Assembly (NCBI RefSeq): GCF_000422345.1
Contig: NZ_AULP01000001.1
Location: 248,001 to 312,000 of the forward strand
From: Neomelitea salexigens DSM 19753
Lineage (GTDB): Bacteria; Pseudomonadota; Gammaproteobacteria; Pseudomonadales; Spongiibacteraceae
Reading direction: 5' to 3'
Length of the DNA stretch: 64,000 nt
Each line of letters starts with the position of its first letter. The first letter of the stretch is position 1. The notes below the pieces were generated by a model. That model was not told where the DNA came from. It made no database searches and worked only from the letters and a program-made list of their open reading frames with translations. This document shows positions 38,066 to 47,413 of the stretch, in pieces. A program made the position numbers and the translations under genes.

Positions 38066-39616
38066 TTAGGGAAGCTCTGCACAATCCAGTGCAACGGGTT
38101 CGTGAGCGGATAACGCCGGTTTGGCGCTATCCGCTGCGACAACACGATAGTCCGACAACGCAAAGCGGCGCGTCATCAGGCGGTAGCGCCACGAAAACCC
38201 CGGCCATAGCGTTGTGTTCCGGCCATCTTGGGTCAGATACCAGCTGTTACAGCCCGACATCCAGGTCGTTCCACGAAACATGTTTTGAATGCGCTTGTTG
38301 TACTGATCCTGCACATCCGCCTTGATGTCCAGGCCACAATCAGGCCGTTCGCGCAGCGTCTGCAAGTATTGCAGCACATAGCGAATCTGCGACTCGATGT
38401 AGAAGATAACGGAGGTATTACCGGGCCCGGTATTAGGGCCCATCAGGTAAAGCAAGTTCGGGTAGCCAGACACAGTAATGCCCTTGTACGCCTCGGCCCC
38501 CTCAGCCCAATCCTCTTCAAGAGATCGCCCTCCCAAGCCGCGAACAGGCATTGGCGCACCCGCAGAGGGAACCTTGAAACCGGTAGCAAGAATCACCGCA
38601 TCGACTTCGTGCCGCTCACCGCTACTGCTATAGATCGCCGATTCATCCATACGCGCAACGCCGTCGGCAACCACATTTACATTGTCCTGGCAGAGCGCGG
38701 GGTAATAATCATCAGACAACAATACGCGCTTGCAGCCCATCGAGTACTGCGGTGTAAGGGCGTTTCTGAGGGTTTCATCTTTAACAACGCTGCGCAGGTA
38801 TTTGCGCCCTGCCCACTCGCCCAAGCGAGTGAATAGACTGTCCCAGATAAATGCGGGCAAGACACTTTCCATCTTCACATATTGAAGGCGCCTAACTATG
38901 CGCTGCAGCAGCGGCCACCGGCGAAAACGCGCGTGCTCATCCACGGTTAGGCGACGATCATGTTTGGGTAGCACCCAGGGCGGCGTGCGCTGAAATACCG
39001 TGAGTGAGCCGACTTCTGGCTGAATAGCGGGAATCACCTGAATAGCGCTAGCGCCCGTCCCCACCACGGCAACACGCTTACCGCGTAAGTTAGCGTCGCG
39101 CTGCCACTGTGCGGTGTGCATCACCACACCTTTAAAGCGCTCAATACCCTGGATATTGGGGTATTGAGGAATGTTCAGAGCGCCGATGGCAACCACAACA
39201 GCACGCGCAAATACGGGGTGCCCCTCTGCCAATTCCAAACGCCACTGAGCGGTGCTTTCACAATAGTCGGCCGCGGTTACCCGCGTGGAGAAGCGAATTT
39301 TTGGCCGCAACTGATATTTATCGGCGCAGTGGCGCAGGTAGCGATAAATCTCTTGCTGTGGGCTGAACAAGCGTCCCCACTGAGGATTTGGCTCAAAGGA
39401 AAATGAGTAGAGGTGCGATGGCACGTCACAGGCCGCTCCTGGGTAGAGGTTGTCGCGCCAAACCCCGCCAACGTCCTTCGCTTGTTCGAAGAGCTGGAAG
39501 TTGGTTATGCCCTGCTTCTGCAACTGAATAGCCAGGCCCAGCCCACCGAATCCCGCGCCGATAATCGCCACGTCCAACACTTTGCCCTGCGCCCGCTGAT
39601 GGATATTCGCATTCAT
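38066..39616 (-). CDS. Baeyer-Villiger-type flavin monooxygenase
   Basis: 516 residues from ATG 39616, which overlaps the upstream stop as ATGA. FAD fold GAGFGG (20-25), NADPH fold VVGTGASAIQ (about 186-196), and the Baeyer-Villiger fingerprint FKGVVMHTAQW (161-171), which matches FxGxxxHxxxW, although the residue after W is Q where P or D is usual. C-terminal LATGF motif is present. Such enzymes insert oxygen next to a ketone to make an ester or lactone. AlmA-type long-chain alkane oxidation is an alternative function. The partner hydrolase and SDR upstream and downstream fit ketone-to-ester-to-alcohol chemistry. Confidence 0.88.
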   Translation of the reverse strand: MNANIHQRAQGKVLDVAIIGAGFGGLGLAIQLQKQGITNFQLFEQAKDVGGVWRDNLYPGAACDVPSHLYSFSFEPNPQWGRLFSPQQEIYRYLRHCADKYQLRPKIRFSTRVTAADYCESTAQWRLELAEGHPVFARAVVVAIGALNIPQYPNIQGIERFKGVVMHTAQWQRDANLRGKRVAVVGTGASAIQVIPAIQPEVGSLTVFQRTPPWVLPKHDRRLTVDEHARFRRWPLLQRIVRRLQYVKMESVLPAFIWDSLFTRLGEWAGRKYLRSVVKDETLRNALTPQYSMGCKRVLLSDDYYPALCQDNVNVVADGVARMDESAIYSSSGERHEVDAVILATGFKVPSAGAPMPVRGLGGRSLEEDWAEGAEAYKGITVSGYPNLLYLMGPNTGPGNTSVIFYIESQIRYVLQYLQTLRERPDCGLDIKADVQDQYNKRIQNMFRGTTWMSGCNSWYLTQDGRNTTLWPGFSWRYRLMTRRFALSDYRVVAADSAKPALSAHEPVALDCAELP

Positions 39617-40611
39617 AGTGATAATTCCATTTTGCCAACCCAAAAATCACGAAGCACATTGGCCGTCGCCGCGGGCTCCTCCAACATCGGTAGATGACCA
39701 ACGCCCGGCATCACCATCACATGGCTCTGGGGAATTTGCTGCCGAAAGGCGTCACTGCAACTCACATCAAGTACCCGGTCGCTGTCGCCCCACAACACCA
39801 GCGTTGGTGCGGATATCCCCTTCAGACAACACCATGTATCGTGCAATGACGTCACGAGAGACTCGAAAAGATACTGATTCACGGGGTGGCGATGGCACAT
39901 TTCTCCGGCCATTGCCCAAGCTAAGCCCATCCCCACTAGTCGGTGACGGCGATGCAGGCAAATCGCCATTACCTTAGCGGTGTCGCTGTGTTGTTTAGGA
40001 GCAAGGTAGTTGCGGCCGGCGGCCAAACCGCTTTCCAATACGCTCATTCTGCTACCAGGGGCGCCAGCTGCGTTCATTAGGCACAGCGCCGCCACTGATT
40101 CTGGGTGGCGAGCCGCCAGTTGCGCGGCGATTGCGCCACCCATTGAACTCCCTGCAACGTAGGCAGAGCCACCCCCTTGATTGGCCAGGAATGCCGCCAT
40201 TCTGTCGGCTTGAGCACTTAGTGCATATTCAGCGCCATAGCGAAATTCGCTGACACCGAAACCCGGCAAATCGGGCACCAATAAGCGAAACTTCTGGGCC
40301 AATCTCGGCACCAAAAATGCCCAGTTTTCTCGGCTGGCACCAAAGCCATGCAGTAACAGCAAGGTAGGCCCCGTGGCCTGCCCGCCTACCCAGTAATGAA
40401 CACGGTGACCGTCAACCACCGAGACTGCCTGACGCATCCCCGCCCGCAGTGCCATCACTGGCTGCAAATAGCGCCACAGCGAACGTGCCTTTGGCTGCCA
40501 GGCAGAAAGCACTGCCGCATCATGCTGAGCAAGTGGGCCAGCCAAAAACTGCTGCTGCATTTGCAGCAGCGCATCGGCGTCGTCGGAGATTGGCACCGCT
40601 AGGGTGTTCAC
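39613..40611 (-). CDS. Alpha/beta hydrolase
   Basis: 332 residues. The nucleophile elbow is GSSMG with S156, the acid lies in LWGDSDRVLD and the histidine in GVGHLPMLE. An oxyanion HGFG lies at about 88-91. The first 60 residues form an unusual helical extension. It is coupled by 4-bp overlaps at both ends, to the diiron-like hydrolase gene and to the monooxygenase. It would suit cleavage of the ester produced by the monooxygenase. Confidence 0.9.
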   Translation of the reverse strand: MNTLAVPISDDADALLQMQQQFLAGPLAQHDAAVLSAWQPKARSLWRYLQPVMALRAGMRQAVSVVDGHRVHYWVGGQATGPTLLLLHGFGASRENWAFLVPRLAQKFRLLVPDLPGFGVSEFRYGAEYALSAQADRMAAFLANQGGGSAYVAGSSMGGAIAAQLAARHPESVAALCLMNAAGAPGSRMSVLESGLAAGRNYLAPKQHSDTAKVMAICLHRRHRLVGMGLAWAMAGEMCHRHPVNQYLFESLVTSLHDTWCCLKGISAPTLVLWGDSDRVLDVSCSDAFRQQIPQSHVMVMPGVGHLPMLEEPAATANVLRDFWVGKMELSL

Positions 40612-41462
40612 ACCGCCGCTCCGGTTGCTTTGTCATAGCCTTCGACTTCAGCGACCAGTTCGTCAACGGTCTCTAGATAACGGCGATTGTCGTGATCCCA
40701 GGGGTGAAAGCCGGGCTTAAAGAAATCTAGCCAATCCGGAATAACCCGGCGCAATGTACCCGGTGAGCCCCACAGAAAATTAAATGCCCCCAGCCAGCCC
40801 GTCAGGCTAAAGAGCTTACCCTCTCGGGCTACCATGCCAATGTGGATGGGAATCACCATCACCCAGAACACCAGCGTGGCAATGATCAAGGCGAGGCAGC
40901 GACGAAAATACGCCAACGGTCCCTTGCCGACCACTTGCTGGTATACATCGAAGGCCACAGCCTTATGCTCGGTTTCTTCCAGGGCGTGCCAGCGCCACAT
41001 AGCGGCAAAGCGCGGCTCTGAACCCGCCAGTGTGCGCGGCTCTCGCAACACAATATCGGCTAAGATTGCGGTTAGATGCTCCAGGGCAATGGTGATTGCC
41101 AACTGCCCGGCGCGCCCTTCAATCTTTCGAGTAATGTTTAGCAGACCAAGCACTATCCGTGAGTTGCGCTTCGCCGGCATGCCCCGCTGCTCCAGGGCAT
41201 CGTTATAGTCTTCATGTTCACGGCCGTGCATCGCTTCCTGGCCGATGAAGCCGCGCACCGCCTCTTTCAGTTCCGGATCGGACACCTCATCACGATACGC
41301 GCGCACGCTGTCGATGAAGAAGCGCTCACCGTCGGGGAAAAACAGCGACATCGCATTGAAGAAATGACTGACATGGACCCCTTTGGCATGCCAATCGCCA
41401 ACCCGGTCTGCGGGGAGATTAAACTCTAAATTACGTCTTACGGGCATCACTGTTGTTTTCAT
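40608..41462 (-). CDS. Diiron-like metal-dependent hydrolase family protein
   Basis: 284 residues from ATG 41462 (AGGAGG 9 bp upstream). It belongs by pattern to the COG3687/PF10118 metal-dependent hydrolase family, with ferritin-like ExxH pairs E76-H79 (QEAMHGREH), E128-H129 and E162/E163-H166 (LEETEHKAVAFD), consistent with a two-metal helical site. A hydrophobic stretch about 188-208 may lie on a membrane. First gene of the operon; the reaction is unknown. Often found beside flavin monooxygenases in lipid metabolism clusters. Confidence 0.85.
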   Translation of the reverse strand: MKTTVMPVRRNLEFNLPADRVGDWHAKGVHVSHFFNAMSLFFPDGERFFIDSVRAYRDEVSDPELKEAVRGFIGQEAMHGREHEDYNDALEQRGMPAKRNSRIVLGLLNITRKIEGRAGQLAITIALEHLTAILADIVLREPRTLAGSEPRFAAMWRWHALEETEHKAVAFDVYQQVVGKGPLAYFRRCLALIIATLVFWVMVIPIHIGMVAREGKLFSLTGWLGAFNFLWGSPGTLRRVIPDWLDFFKPGFHPWDHDNRRYLETVDELVAEVEGYDKATGAAV

Positions 41463-41508
41463 AGCTTGCGCCTCCTGATGAGCCATCAATTTATGTTACA
41501 CCATTTGA

Positions 41509-41540
41509 TGTATAATTAATGTTACATCAATCTATGTCAA
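41509..41540 (-). promoter_or_regulatory. MerR-type promoter of the monooxygenase operon
   Basis: Minus strand: TTGACA (41540-41535), a 20-bp spacer, TATACA (41514-41509). The 15-bp palindrome TTGATGTAACATTAA lies centred in the spacer. Overlong spacers with a centred palindrome are the mark of MerR-activated promoters. A further copy of the ATGTTACA core lies at 41493-41500. Confidence 0.65.
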
Positions 41541-41577
41541 ATTAATTTTGATTTATTTGTTTGTCGAGTCCGCTGGG

Positions 41578-42258
41578 CTAGAACGGATTGAAATTCTGGT
41601 ATTGCGGTTGCTGAACGACAACGCGCAATTGCTTTAGCGTCTCGAACGGATTGTCCACAATCAGGCTATTAACCAGACCGGAGGGCAAGCCGCCGGCAGG
41701 GTCCAGATGCAGCTGAAACACCACGCTTGTTGTGCCATCTTCTTGCGGCGTTAATTCAAAGAAGCCGCGCAGCGCTGTAACCCGCTTAACGCCTTTGGTC
41801 TTTGGAACACTGCCACGACTGCTCGCGGGCAGCTCATCCTCGTCGACACTTTCCAAGCTAATTCGCGTCACCCTGGTTGCCGGGTCCTGACTAATTTGAT
41901 TGCGAATCAGCATTTCGCGGTCTGCGGCAGGCCAAGGGAAATCATTTAACAAGTACTGATAGCGATCCAACAGCGACGACTTATGGAGCAATACCGCCTG
42001 CCGGCAGTTGTACATCCACTCGGTAAAGGCCTCGGTGTCATCCAGCACTGCCATAATCTGGTTAATCTCAGCCTCTACCTTTGCCTCACCCCTAAACTCC
42101 CTAAAAGCGGAGTTCTCAACTTCACGGGTAAATACCGCTATACCCTGCTCGCGCTTCTCTTCACGCCACTCTGCGGCGTGACTGAATGTAGCCAGCGCCA
42201 TTAAACACACCGCGGCCAGCCACTCGCCGCCCGCAAACCTCTTCATCAACGTCATCAT
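41578..42258 (-). CDS. Periplasmic START-domain protein
   Basis: 226 residues from ATG 42258 (GAGG 7 bp upstream). Signal peptide about 1-28 (ends SHAAE), then a START/Bet v1-like domain with GIAVFTREVENSAFREFRGE, WMYNCRQAVLL, NDFPWPAADREMLI and a strand QLHLDPAGGLPSGLVN. START domains bind lipids in a deep cavity. It follows the TonB-dependent receptor by 34 bp and shares its direction, so a hydrophobic ligand may be passed between them. Family members exist in many proteobacteria with no known ligand. Confidence 0.9.
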   Translation of the reverse strand: MMTLMKRFAGGEWLAAVCLMALATFSHAAEWREEKREQGIAVFTREVENSAFREFRGEAKVEAEINQIMAVLDDTEAFTEWMYNCRQAVLLHKSSLLDRYQYLLNDFPWPAADREMLIRNQISQDPATRVTRISLESVDEDELPASSRGSVPKTKGVKRVTALRGFFELTPQEDGTTSVVFQLHLDPAGGLPSGLVNSLIVDNPFETLKQLRVVVQQPQYQNFNPF

Positions 42259-42292
42259 TATCTTTCCTCTTTCCGCATGCGCCGCTTGGCGC

Positions 42293-44767
42293 TCACAGGC
42301 GGTAACTGAATTGCAGAGCAACTGAGCGCGGAGCCTCAATAAACCCTGTGTGACTGGTCGTGCCAAATAGGGTCTTGGCAAGTGGGGTATCGGCGGCATA
42401 GACGACAATCACTTCATCCGTCAGGTTTTTACCAACCAGCGCCAACTCCCAGCTCTGATCAATGGCCCCAACGCCCAGCCGGCCATTGAATTTGTAGAAC
42501 CCCTCTTGCTCAACGCGCGGGTCAAGGTTGCTGGAGGGGTTATATTTATCGGTGAAAATGACATCCAGAGAAGCGCCAATACCGATGGTGGGACTGATAG
42601 GCCGCACGTAACCCACAATAAAGGTACCCGACCAATCCGCCACATACTGATTCGACCACCCGGTATAATCGCAGTCGCGGCCATTAGGCGCGTCCGGCAC
42701 TTGGTCCTGGCGACACTGACCATTTTGGAAATCTTTGAATTCAAAATCGAGCAAGGCCAGCGCCCCCCCGAGGGTGAGATAGTCTGTAACCTGCCAACGA
42801 CCGTCCATCTCAATACCCATGGTCACGGCCTCCTTGGCATTCCCCACTTGAAAACCGATGCTGCCGTCAAAAATGCTGATCTGCAGGTCACTGTATTCGG
42901 TGTAGAACGCAGCAATATTAAACTCCGCCGCACCGTCAAACAGGCCAGTCTTCAAGCCCAATTCATAGCTCAGAGCCTCCTCTTCATCGTATTCGAAGGT
43001 GCCCTCGAGAATGGTTTGATTAGGTGCAACGGCGTTGGGGTTACGATAGGTCAATTCAGCTTCTGGCGTTTGGTTAGAGCGCGCATCAAAGCCCCCCGCC
43101 TTGAAGCCTTTTGTCGCCGTGAAATATGCCATGCCCTCGTCGGAATAGTCCCACTGCACATTTATCAGCGGAGAAAACTGGCTTTCGCTGCGCTCGCCCT
43201 GTAAATCATGGCGCTCCATCGCAAAGGTGATTGCTGCAACCGTGTCGACCTCACCCTGCGGCAATTCGTTGCCATCAAGATCAGTAATTGTCAGCTTTCT
43301 GCTTCCCTTCTTGTTTTCATAGGTATAGCGGCCACCGAGGGTTAGCCGCAATGTATCGTGCAGATTGACGGTTGCCTGCAGGAATGCCGAGGCAATTTTG
43401 GATTTACTGGTAAATTCGCGGGGGCCTTTAATATCTTTAATAGCATTACCCGCATCACCAAAACCCAGGATTTCGTAGGGGTCTGCAGCCAGTGTTAAGG
43501 GGTCAAGATCGCCCCTGGCGCCGCCCTCTATGAAGTCAGCAGCATTTAATAGTTCTACCACCAGATTCGAGTCTTGAATTAACTCATCATTGAACAGCAA
43601 GTCATTCTGCTGGAAGTACACCCCGGCGATATAATCAACAAACTCCCCACCCGGAGAGACCCAGCGAAATTCCTGACTGACCTGCCGGTAGTCCTCTTCC
43701 ATCTCGAACTTAAACAACTCTGCGGCAGTGGCATCGCAGTCGCACAAGTCGTTGTACTGGTAATCGAGAATCCCTGTGATCGACCGAAACTCATGACCGT
43801 CTGGGCTGACCCAGCTGACATTCAGCGTCAGGTTATTGGTGTCGTTGTTGCTGTAATTACCGTTGGAGTGCCCCTTGTAGTCGAGGTAGTTATTTCGAAC
43901 CGAATCGTCGGTATCAACGTCCAAAAAAGGAGGATAAAAGCTGCGATCAAGAATTTCCGATTGTGTGCGCCCCGCCAAAACAAAATTGCTCGACGTCGAA
44001 GGTTCGTCGTTGATGATCTCTGCGTGGCGCCCAACGGTGTCAAACTTGCCCCGCTCGTATTTTAATTCGGCGCGCAGCTGGTCAGTCACATCCCAGGTGC
44101 CCTTCAAGCGAAACGTGGCCTGGTCGTACTGAGGCCCCTCAATATCTAAATTGAGGTCTTCCATATAGCCACCAAACTCCCGCAAGCGCGCAGAAAACCG
44201 CAAACCAAAATTATCGGTAATTGGCCCCGACAACATCACGTCGACCACTTTCTCGTCAAATTCTGGTTCGTAAAGCGCTGAAAACAGCCCTTCAAGCTCA
44301 TCTCCTGGGGAGGCTGTAATAATATTGATCGCCCCAGCGATACTGTTTTTGCCCTGCAAAATATTTTGCGGGCCGCGCAACACCTCAACGCGCGCAAGAT
44401 CGAGAAAAGGCGCGCGGGCTAACTGGGCTCGCCCATAATAGATACCGTCTACATACATCCCCACCGACTGCTCGAACCCCTGGTTCATGCCAGTGCCGAT
44501 ACCACGCACGTAGATATCGGTGCTGATACCACTTTCAGTGACAGTGAGATTGGGTACGTAGGCCTGCAGGTCTTCCATGCGGTTAATGCCCGCTTCGAGC
44601 ATTTTTTCACCGCCGATGGCGCTCACGGAAACGGGCACATCCTGCAAGCTTTGCTCGCGGTGCTGGGCGGTGACTAGCACCTCCTCAAGTTTCGCCGCAT
44701 ACGAAGACAACGGAACCGTGCAGGCCAGCGCTATGCTGCCCGCGCGTATTATGCTAAAACTACCCAT
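42293..44767 (-). CDS. TonB-dependent receptor
   Basis: 824 residues. Signal peptide 1-24, a TonB-box-like EEVLVTAQHREQSLQDVPVSV run, plug domain (about 38-150, with YVRGIGTGMNQGFEQSVGMYVDG in parts), and a long barrel ending SYRL. The plug shows no siderophore-specific feature, and neighbours are lipid enzymes, so I infer an outer-membrane importer of a hydrophobic or sterol-like compound rather than iron. The promoter region carries the shared palindrome. Confidence 0.93.
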   Translation of the reverse strand: MGSFSIIRAGSIALACTVPLSSYAAKLEEVLVTAQHREQSLQDVPVSVSAIGGEKMLEAGINRMEDLQAYVPNLTVTESGISTDIYVRGIGTGMNQGFEQSVGMYVDGIYYGRAQLARAPFLDLARVEVLRGPQNILQGKNSIAGAINIITASPGDELEGLFSALYEPEFDEKVVDVMLSGPITDNFGLRFSARLREFGGYMEDLNLDIEGPQYDQATFRLKGTWDVTDQLRAELKYERGKFDTVGRHAEIINDEPSTSSNFVLAGRTQSEILDRSFYPPFLDVDTDDSVRNNYLDYKGHSNGNYSNNDTNNLTLNVSWVSPDGHEFRSITGILDYQYNDLCDCDATAAELFKFEMEEDYRQVSQEFRWVSPGGEFVDYIAGVYFQQNDLLFNDELIQDSNLVVELLNAADFIEGGARGDLDPLTLAADPYEILGFGDAGNAIKDIKGPREFTSKSKIASAFLQATVNLHDTLRLTLGGRYTYENKKGSRKLTITDLDGNELPQGEVDTVAAITFAMERHDLQGERSESQFSPLINVQWDYSDEGMAYFTATKGFKAGGFDARSNQTPEAELTYRNPNAVAPNQTILEGTFEYDEEEALSYELGLKTGLFDGAAEFNIAAFYTEYSDLQISIFDGSIGFQVGNAKEAVTMGIEMDGRWQVTDYLTLGGALALLDFEFKDFQNGQCRQDQVPDAPNGRDCDYTGWSNQYVADWSGTFIVGYVRPISPTIGIGASLDVIFTDKYNPSSNLDPRVEQEGFYKFNGRLGVGAIDQSWELALVGKNLTDEVIVVYAADTPLAKTLFGTTSHTGFIEAPRSVALQFSYRL

Positions 44768-44779
44768 TATGACATGCCC

Positions 44780-44820
44780 TTATGTTGCAATTTATTATGT
44801 TACATTATTTGATGAAACAT
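44780..44820. promoter_or_regulatory. Palindromic operator between the receptor and the MerR gene
   Basis: ATTATGTTACATTAT (44794-44808) is a near-perfect palindrome with core ATGTTACAT; it extends to TTATGTTACATTATTTGATG (44795-44814), 18 of 20 identical to 41491-41510. A partial copy ATGTTGCAA lies at 44782-44790. TTGCAA (44785-44790) with a 19-bp spacer toward the MerR gene could be a -35, though no good -10 follows. Confidence 0.55.
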
Positions 44821-44981
44821 AAATGGCGGCCGTCGCCTTGTCAACACAGTGGCGGTATTTTTGTGCAGTACCGACACACACCCGGGGCTGAAATTACTCA
44901 AGCCTTTGATTAGAATAGATTTTCACGGCAGCTCATGTACGCCTGCCAAGCATTCAACCCAGTCCGAGCAGCAAAAAGCCA

Positions 44982-45812
44982 ATGCATTTCCCCGAAGACA
45001 CCATGAACAACATCGCTCAATACCTGCCCCAAGGGGCGGAGGCCAGTGCCACCAGCGACAGTGAGCAACGTGAATACAGTGTTGAGGAGCTGGCTTTGGC
45101 GGCGAACACCACCGTTCGCAACATCCGCGCCTATCAGGATCGAGGCGTACTCCCGCCACCCGCGTTGCGCGGCCGTAAAGGCATTTACAACAACCAGCAC
45201 CTCTCCCGGCTGCGGCTGATCAGTAACCTGTTGGAGCGTGGCTATACCCTCTCCTCAATCAGGGAATTGCTCTCGGCAATGGAGCAAGGCATTGGTCTTA
45301 GCGAAGTACTGGGAATGGAGTCGGCGATAAATTCGCCCTGGGGGAAGGAGGATCCGATCAATCTGCCAATGACCGAAATGGTAAAAATGTTTGGCACCAA
45401 ACTGACGCCGACAGCAATAAAAAAAGCGGCTGAGTTGGACTTATTCTCGGTCAACGGCGCGCAATTGCGGGTGACCAGTATGAACACCCTCAAGGTCGCT
45501 CAGGAGTTGTGTAAAACCGGCATTCCACTCGAAGACCTGCTGGAGATCCTCACCCTAATGCGGGGCAAGGTGCAGCCCGTCGCAGACTCCTTTGTAAAAC
45601 TGGTCACCCAACATGTGCTCGAGCCCTACGGTGAACAACCCCTTCCACCCAAGGAGGAGTTTCCGCAAATTGCCGAGTTAGTATGGCGCCTGCGCCCTCT
45701 CGCTCAAATTGTAGTAGATGCGGAATTAGGCCGGGCAATGGACTACGCGGCCAGCCGCTTTTTGGCGGATAAGCTCGAGTCCATCTTAAAGCAGTTACCC
45801 AAAGAAGATTGA
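44982..45812 (+). CDS. MerR-family transcriptional regulator
   Basis: 276 residues from ATG 44982; ATG 45003 is an alternative with a slightly better GAAGA. The MerR winged helix is at about 32-100: YSVEELALAANTTVRNIRAYQ, RGRKGIYNNQHLSRL and ERGYTLSSIRELL. The remaining about 170 residues are helical with no cysteine cluster, so a small hydrophobic ligand is more likely than a metal. It is divergent from the TonB receptor. The shared ATGTTACAT palindrome and a 20-bp-spacer promoter suggest it controls both the receptor and the monooxygenase operon. Confidence 0.9.
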   Translation: MHFPEDTMNNIAQYLPQGAEASATSDSEQREYSVEELALAANTTVRNIRAYQDRGVLPPPALRGRKGIYNNQHLSRLRLISNLLERGYTLSSIRELLSAMEQGIGLSEVLGMESAINSPWGKEDPINLPMTEMVKMFGTKLTPTAIKKAAELDLFSVNGAQLRVTSMNTLKVAQELCKTGIPLEDLLEILTLMRGKVQPVADSFVKLVTQHVLEPYGEQPLPPKEEFPQIAELVWRLRPLAQIVVDAELGRAMDYAASRFLADKLESILKQLPKED

Positions 45813-45831
45813 ACCGCCACCACGGCTTGCG

Positions 45832-46527
45832 TTAAAAGCAGTACTCACTGGTGGGTTGAACATCGATCTCGTTGAAGTCGATGAACTTCGCGCAGCTCTC
45901 CAACATGGTTTGCATACGCTGCTGGCAGAGCTCAGGCTGGCCATCTGCATTGTAGAATGCCTCTGCACTGGTCATTGCTTCAGCGGGAAAGCACTCTTCG
46001 ACAATCGCCTGATAGGCGCCACCGTCCTCGTTCAGTCCCGACACCACACGATTTTGCACGTAGCGAAAGGTGGACTGTGTATCGATGGCGATTTGTGTGT
46101 GGGTATTTTTCCAGTAGCCCAGCCACTGCTCGTATGTCAAAAATTCGGGGCAACGCAGCAGTGCCACCTGACTAAAGCCAGGGGTGCGCTGCCCAGCCGC
46201 GACCGGATACCGGGTATTTCGTAGAGGCTCTTCTGCCTCCACCTGATACACCGCAACCTTAGCCGCAACGTTTGCGAGCACCGCTATGGCTTGGTCAAGC
46301 GTTTCATCCGCCTCGCAATAAAAACTGCACATTGCATCAAATAGCGCCACGCCATCGCTGGCGATACGTTTTTCAGCGGCCGCCGCAACGTCGCCATCGG
46401 CAAGGTTCAGTTGCAGGCGGCTAAGCCCCTCCAGCGCCAGCAGCGCGGGCGGAACCTCCGCCAATACACGGTCAAAAAAGTCCTCGGCAGACCCAGAGGC
46501 CCACAAAAAGATTTGTATCTTGCGCAT
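45832..46527 (-). CDS. EthD-domain protein
   Basis: 231 residues, cytoplasmic, two dimeric alpha+beta-barrel-like halves. The second half has LTYEQWLGYWKNTHTQIA and FRYVQNRVV, the EthD pattern. EthD-like proteins accompany degradation of ethers and various hydrophobic compounds; their chemistry is mostly unknown. It follows an SDR gene by 22 bp on the same strand and is convergent with the MerR gene. Confidence 0.83.
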   Translation of the reverse strand: MRKIQIFLWASGSAEDFFDRVLAEVPPALLALEGLSRLQLNLADGDVAAAAEKRIASDGVALFDAMCSFYCEADETLDQAIAVLANVAAKVAVYQVEAEEPLRNTRYPVAAGQRTPGFSQVALLRCPEFLTYEQWLGYWKNTHTQIAIDTQSTFRYVQNRVVSGLNEDGGAYQAIVEECFPAEAMTSAEAFYNADGQPELCQQRMQTMLESCAKFIDFNEIDVQPTSEYCF

Positions 46528-46549
46528 TGGCAGAGAGTCCCTTGCTAAA

Positions 46550-47326
46550 TTAAATACCGATGGGTGGCGTTGCCGTAGCCGCGTTGTCGATCAGCATCTC
46601 TGCGGCGTTGACGAAACGAGACTCATCCGAAGCCAGGTACGTTACCAGCGCCGCAATATCTTCGGGCTCACACATTGGGTTGGCCTCGGTAGACAAGGAC
46701 TCAATCTCCTCGCGGCTAGCGGTCTCAGCACCGGTGGCGACTTTGAATACCATGGGAGTTTTCACGCCATCGGGATGAATGGAGTTACAACGAATACCGT
46801 TGCGTTTTTCTCGGCAATACAACGCCACTGCCTTCGTCAGCGCAGCCACAGCGCCTTTACTGGCACTGTAGGCGGCAACAAAAGACATACCGTGCAGCGC
46901 TGCCACTGAGGACATGTTAATAATCGAACCGCCATTGCCACTGGCTTCCATAGCAGGAATCGCCGTTTTACAACCGAGGAAGACCCCTTCGCTATTTACC
47001 GAGTTTACCCGGCGATAGTCTTCCAAACTGCACTCAACAATATTACCCAGTGCCATCATGCCAGCGTTATTTACCAACACGTCCAAGCGGCCGAACTTCT
47101 CCACAGCGGTATTCACGACGTTTTGCCAATCCGCTTCACTGCTGACGTCGTGCTTGATAAATATCGCTTTCTCACCGATCTGTTCAGCCACTGCTTGGCC
47201 ATCTTTTTCATTGAGATCGGTCAGCACTACATTCGCGCCCTCAGCGGCCAGCATGATTGCGTCAGCTTTACCCATTCCACTTGCAGCGCCTGTCACGATG
47301 CAGACTTTCCCGGCGACTCTACCCAT
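46550..47326 (-). CDS. SDR-family oxidoreductase (hydroxysteroid/cyclic alcohol type)
   Basis: 258 residues. TGAASGMGKA cofactor site, D37-type acidic residue in LTDLNEKD (NAD preference), LVNNAG, INMSSVAALHG and catalytic YSASKG. The pattern resembles cyclopentanol and 3-hydroxysteroid dehydrogenases. It is transcribed with the EthD gene. A partial AGTTACAT element lies at 47385-47392 upstream. Confidence 0.9.
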   Translation of the reverse strand: MGRVAGKVCIVTGAASGMGKADAIMLAAEGANVVLTDLNEKDGQAVAEQIGEKAIFIKHDVSSEADWQNVVNTAVEKFGRLDVLVNNAGMMALGNIVECSLEDYRRVNSVNSEGVFLGCKTAIPAMEASGNGGSIINMSSVAALHGMSFVAAYSASKGAVAALTKAVALYCREKRNGIRCNSIHPDGVKTPMVFKVATGAETASREEIESLSTEANPMCEPEDIAALVTYLASDESRFVNAAEMLIDNAATATPPIGI

Positions 47327-47413
47327 CGTAAAAACCTCTTTTTTCTTAAATAAGTCTCGCCTGTGGAGCGATCCACTGGCGATTAGTTACATACCTATAA
47401 CCCAAACAGTAAA

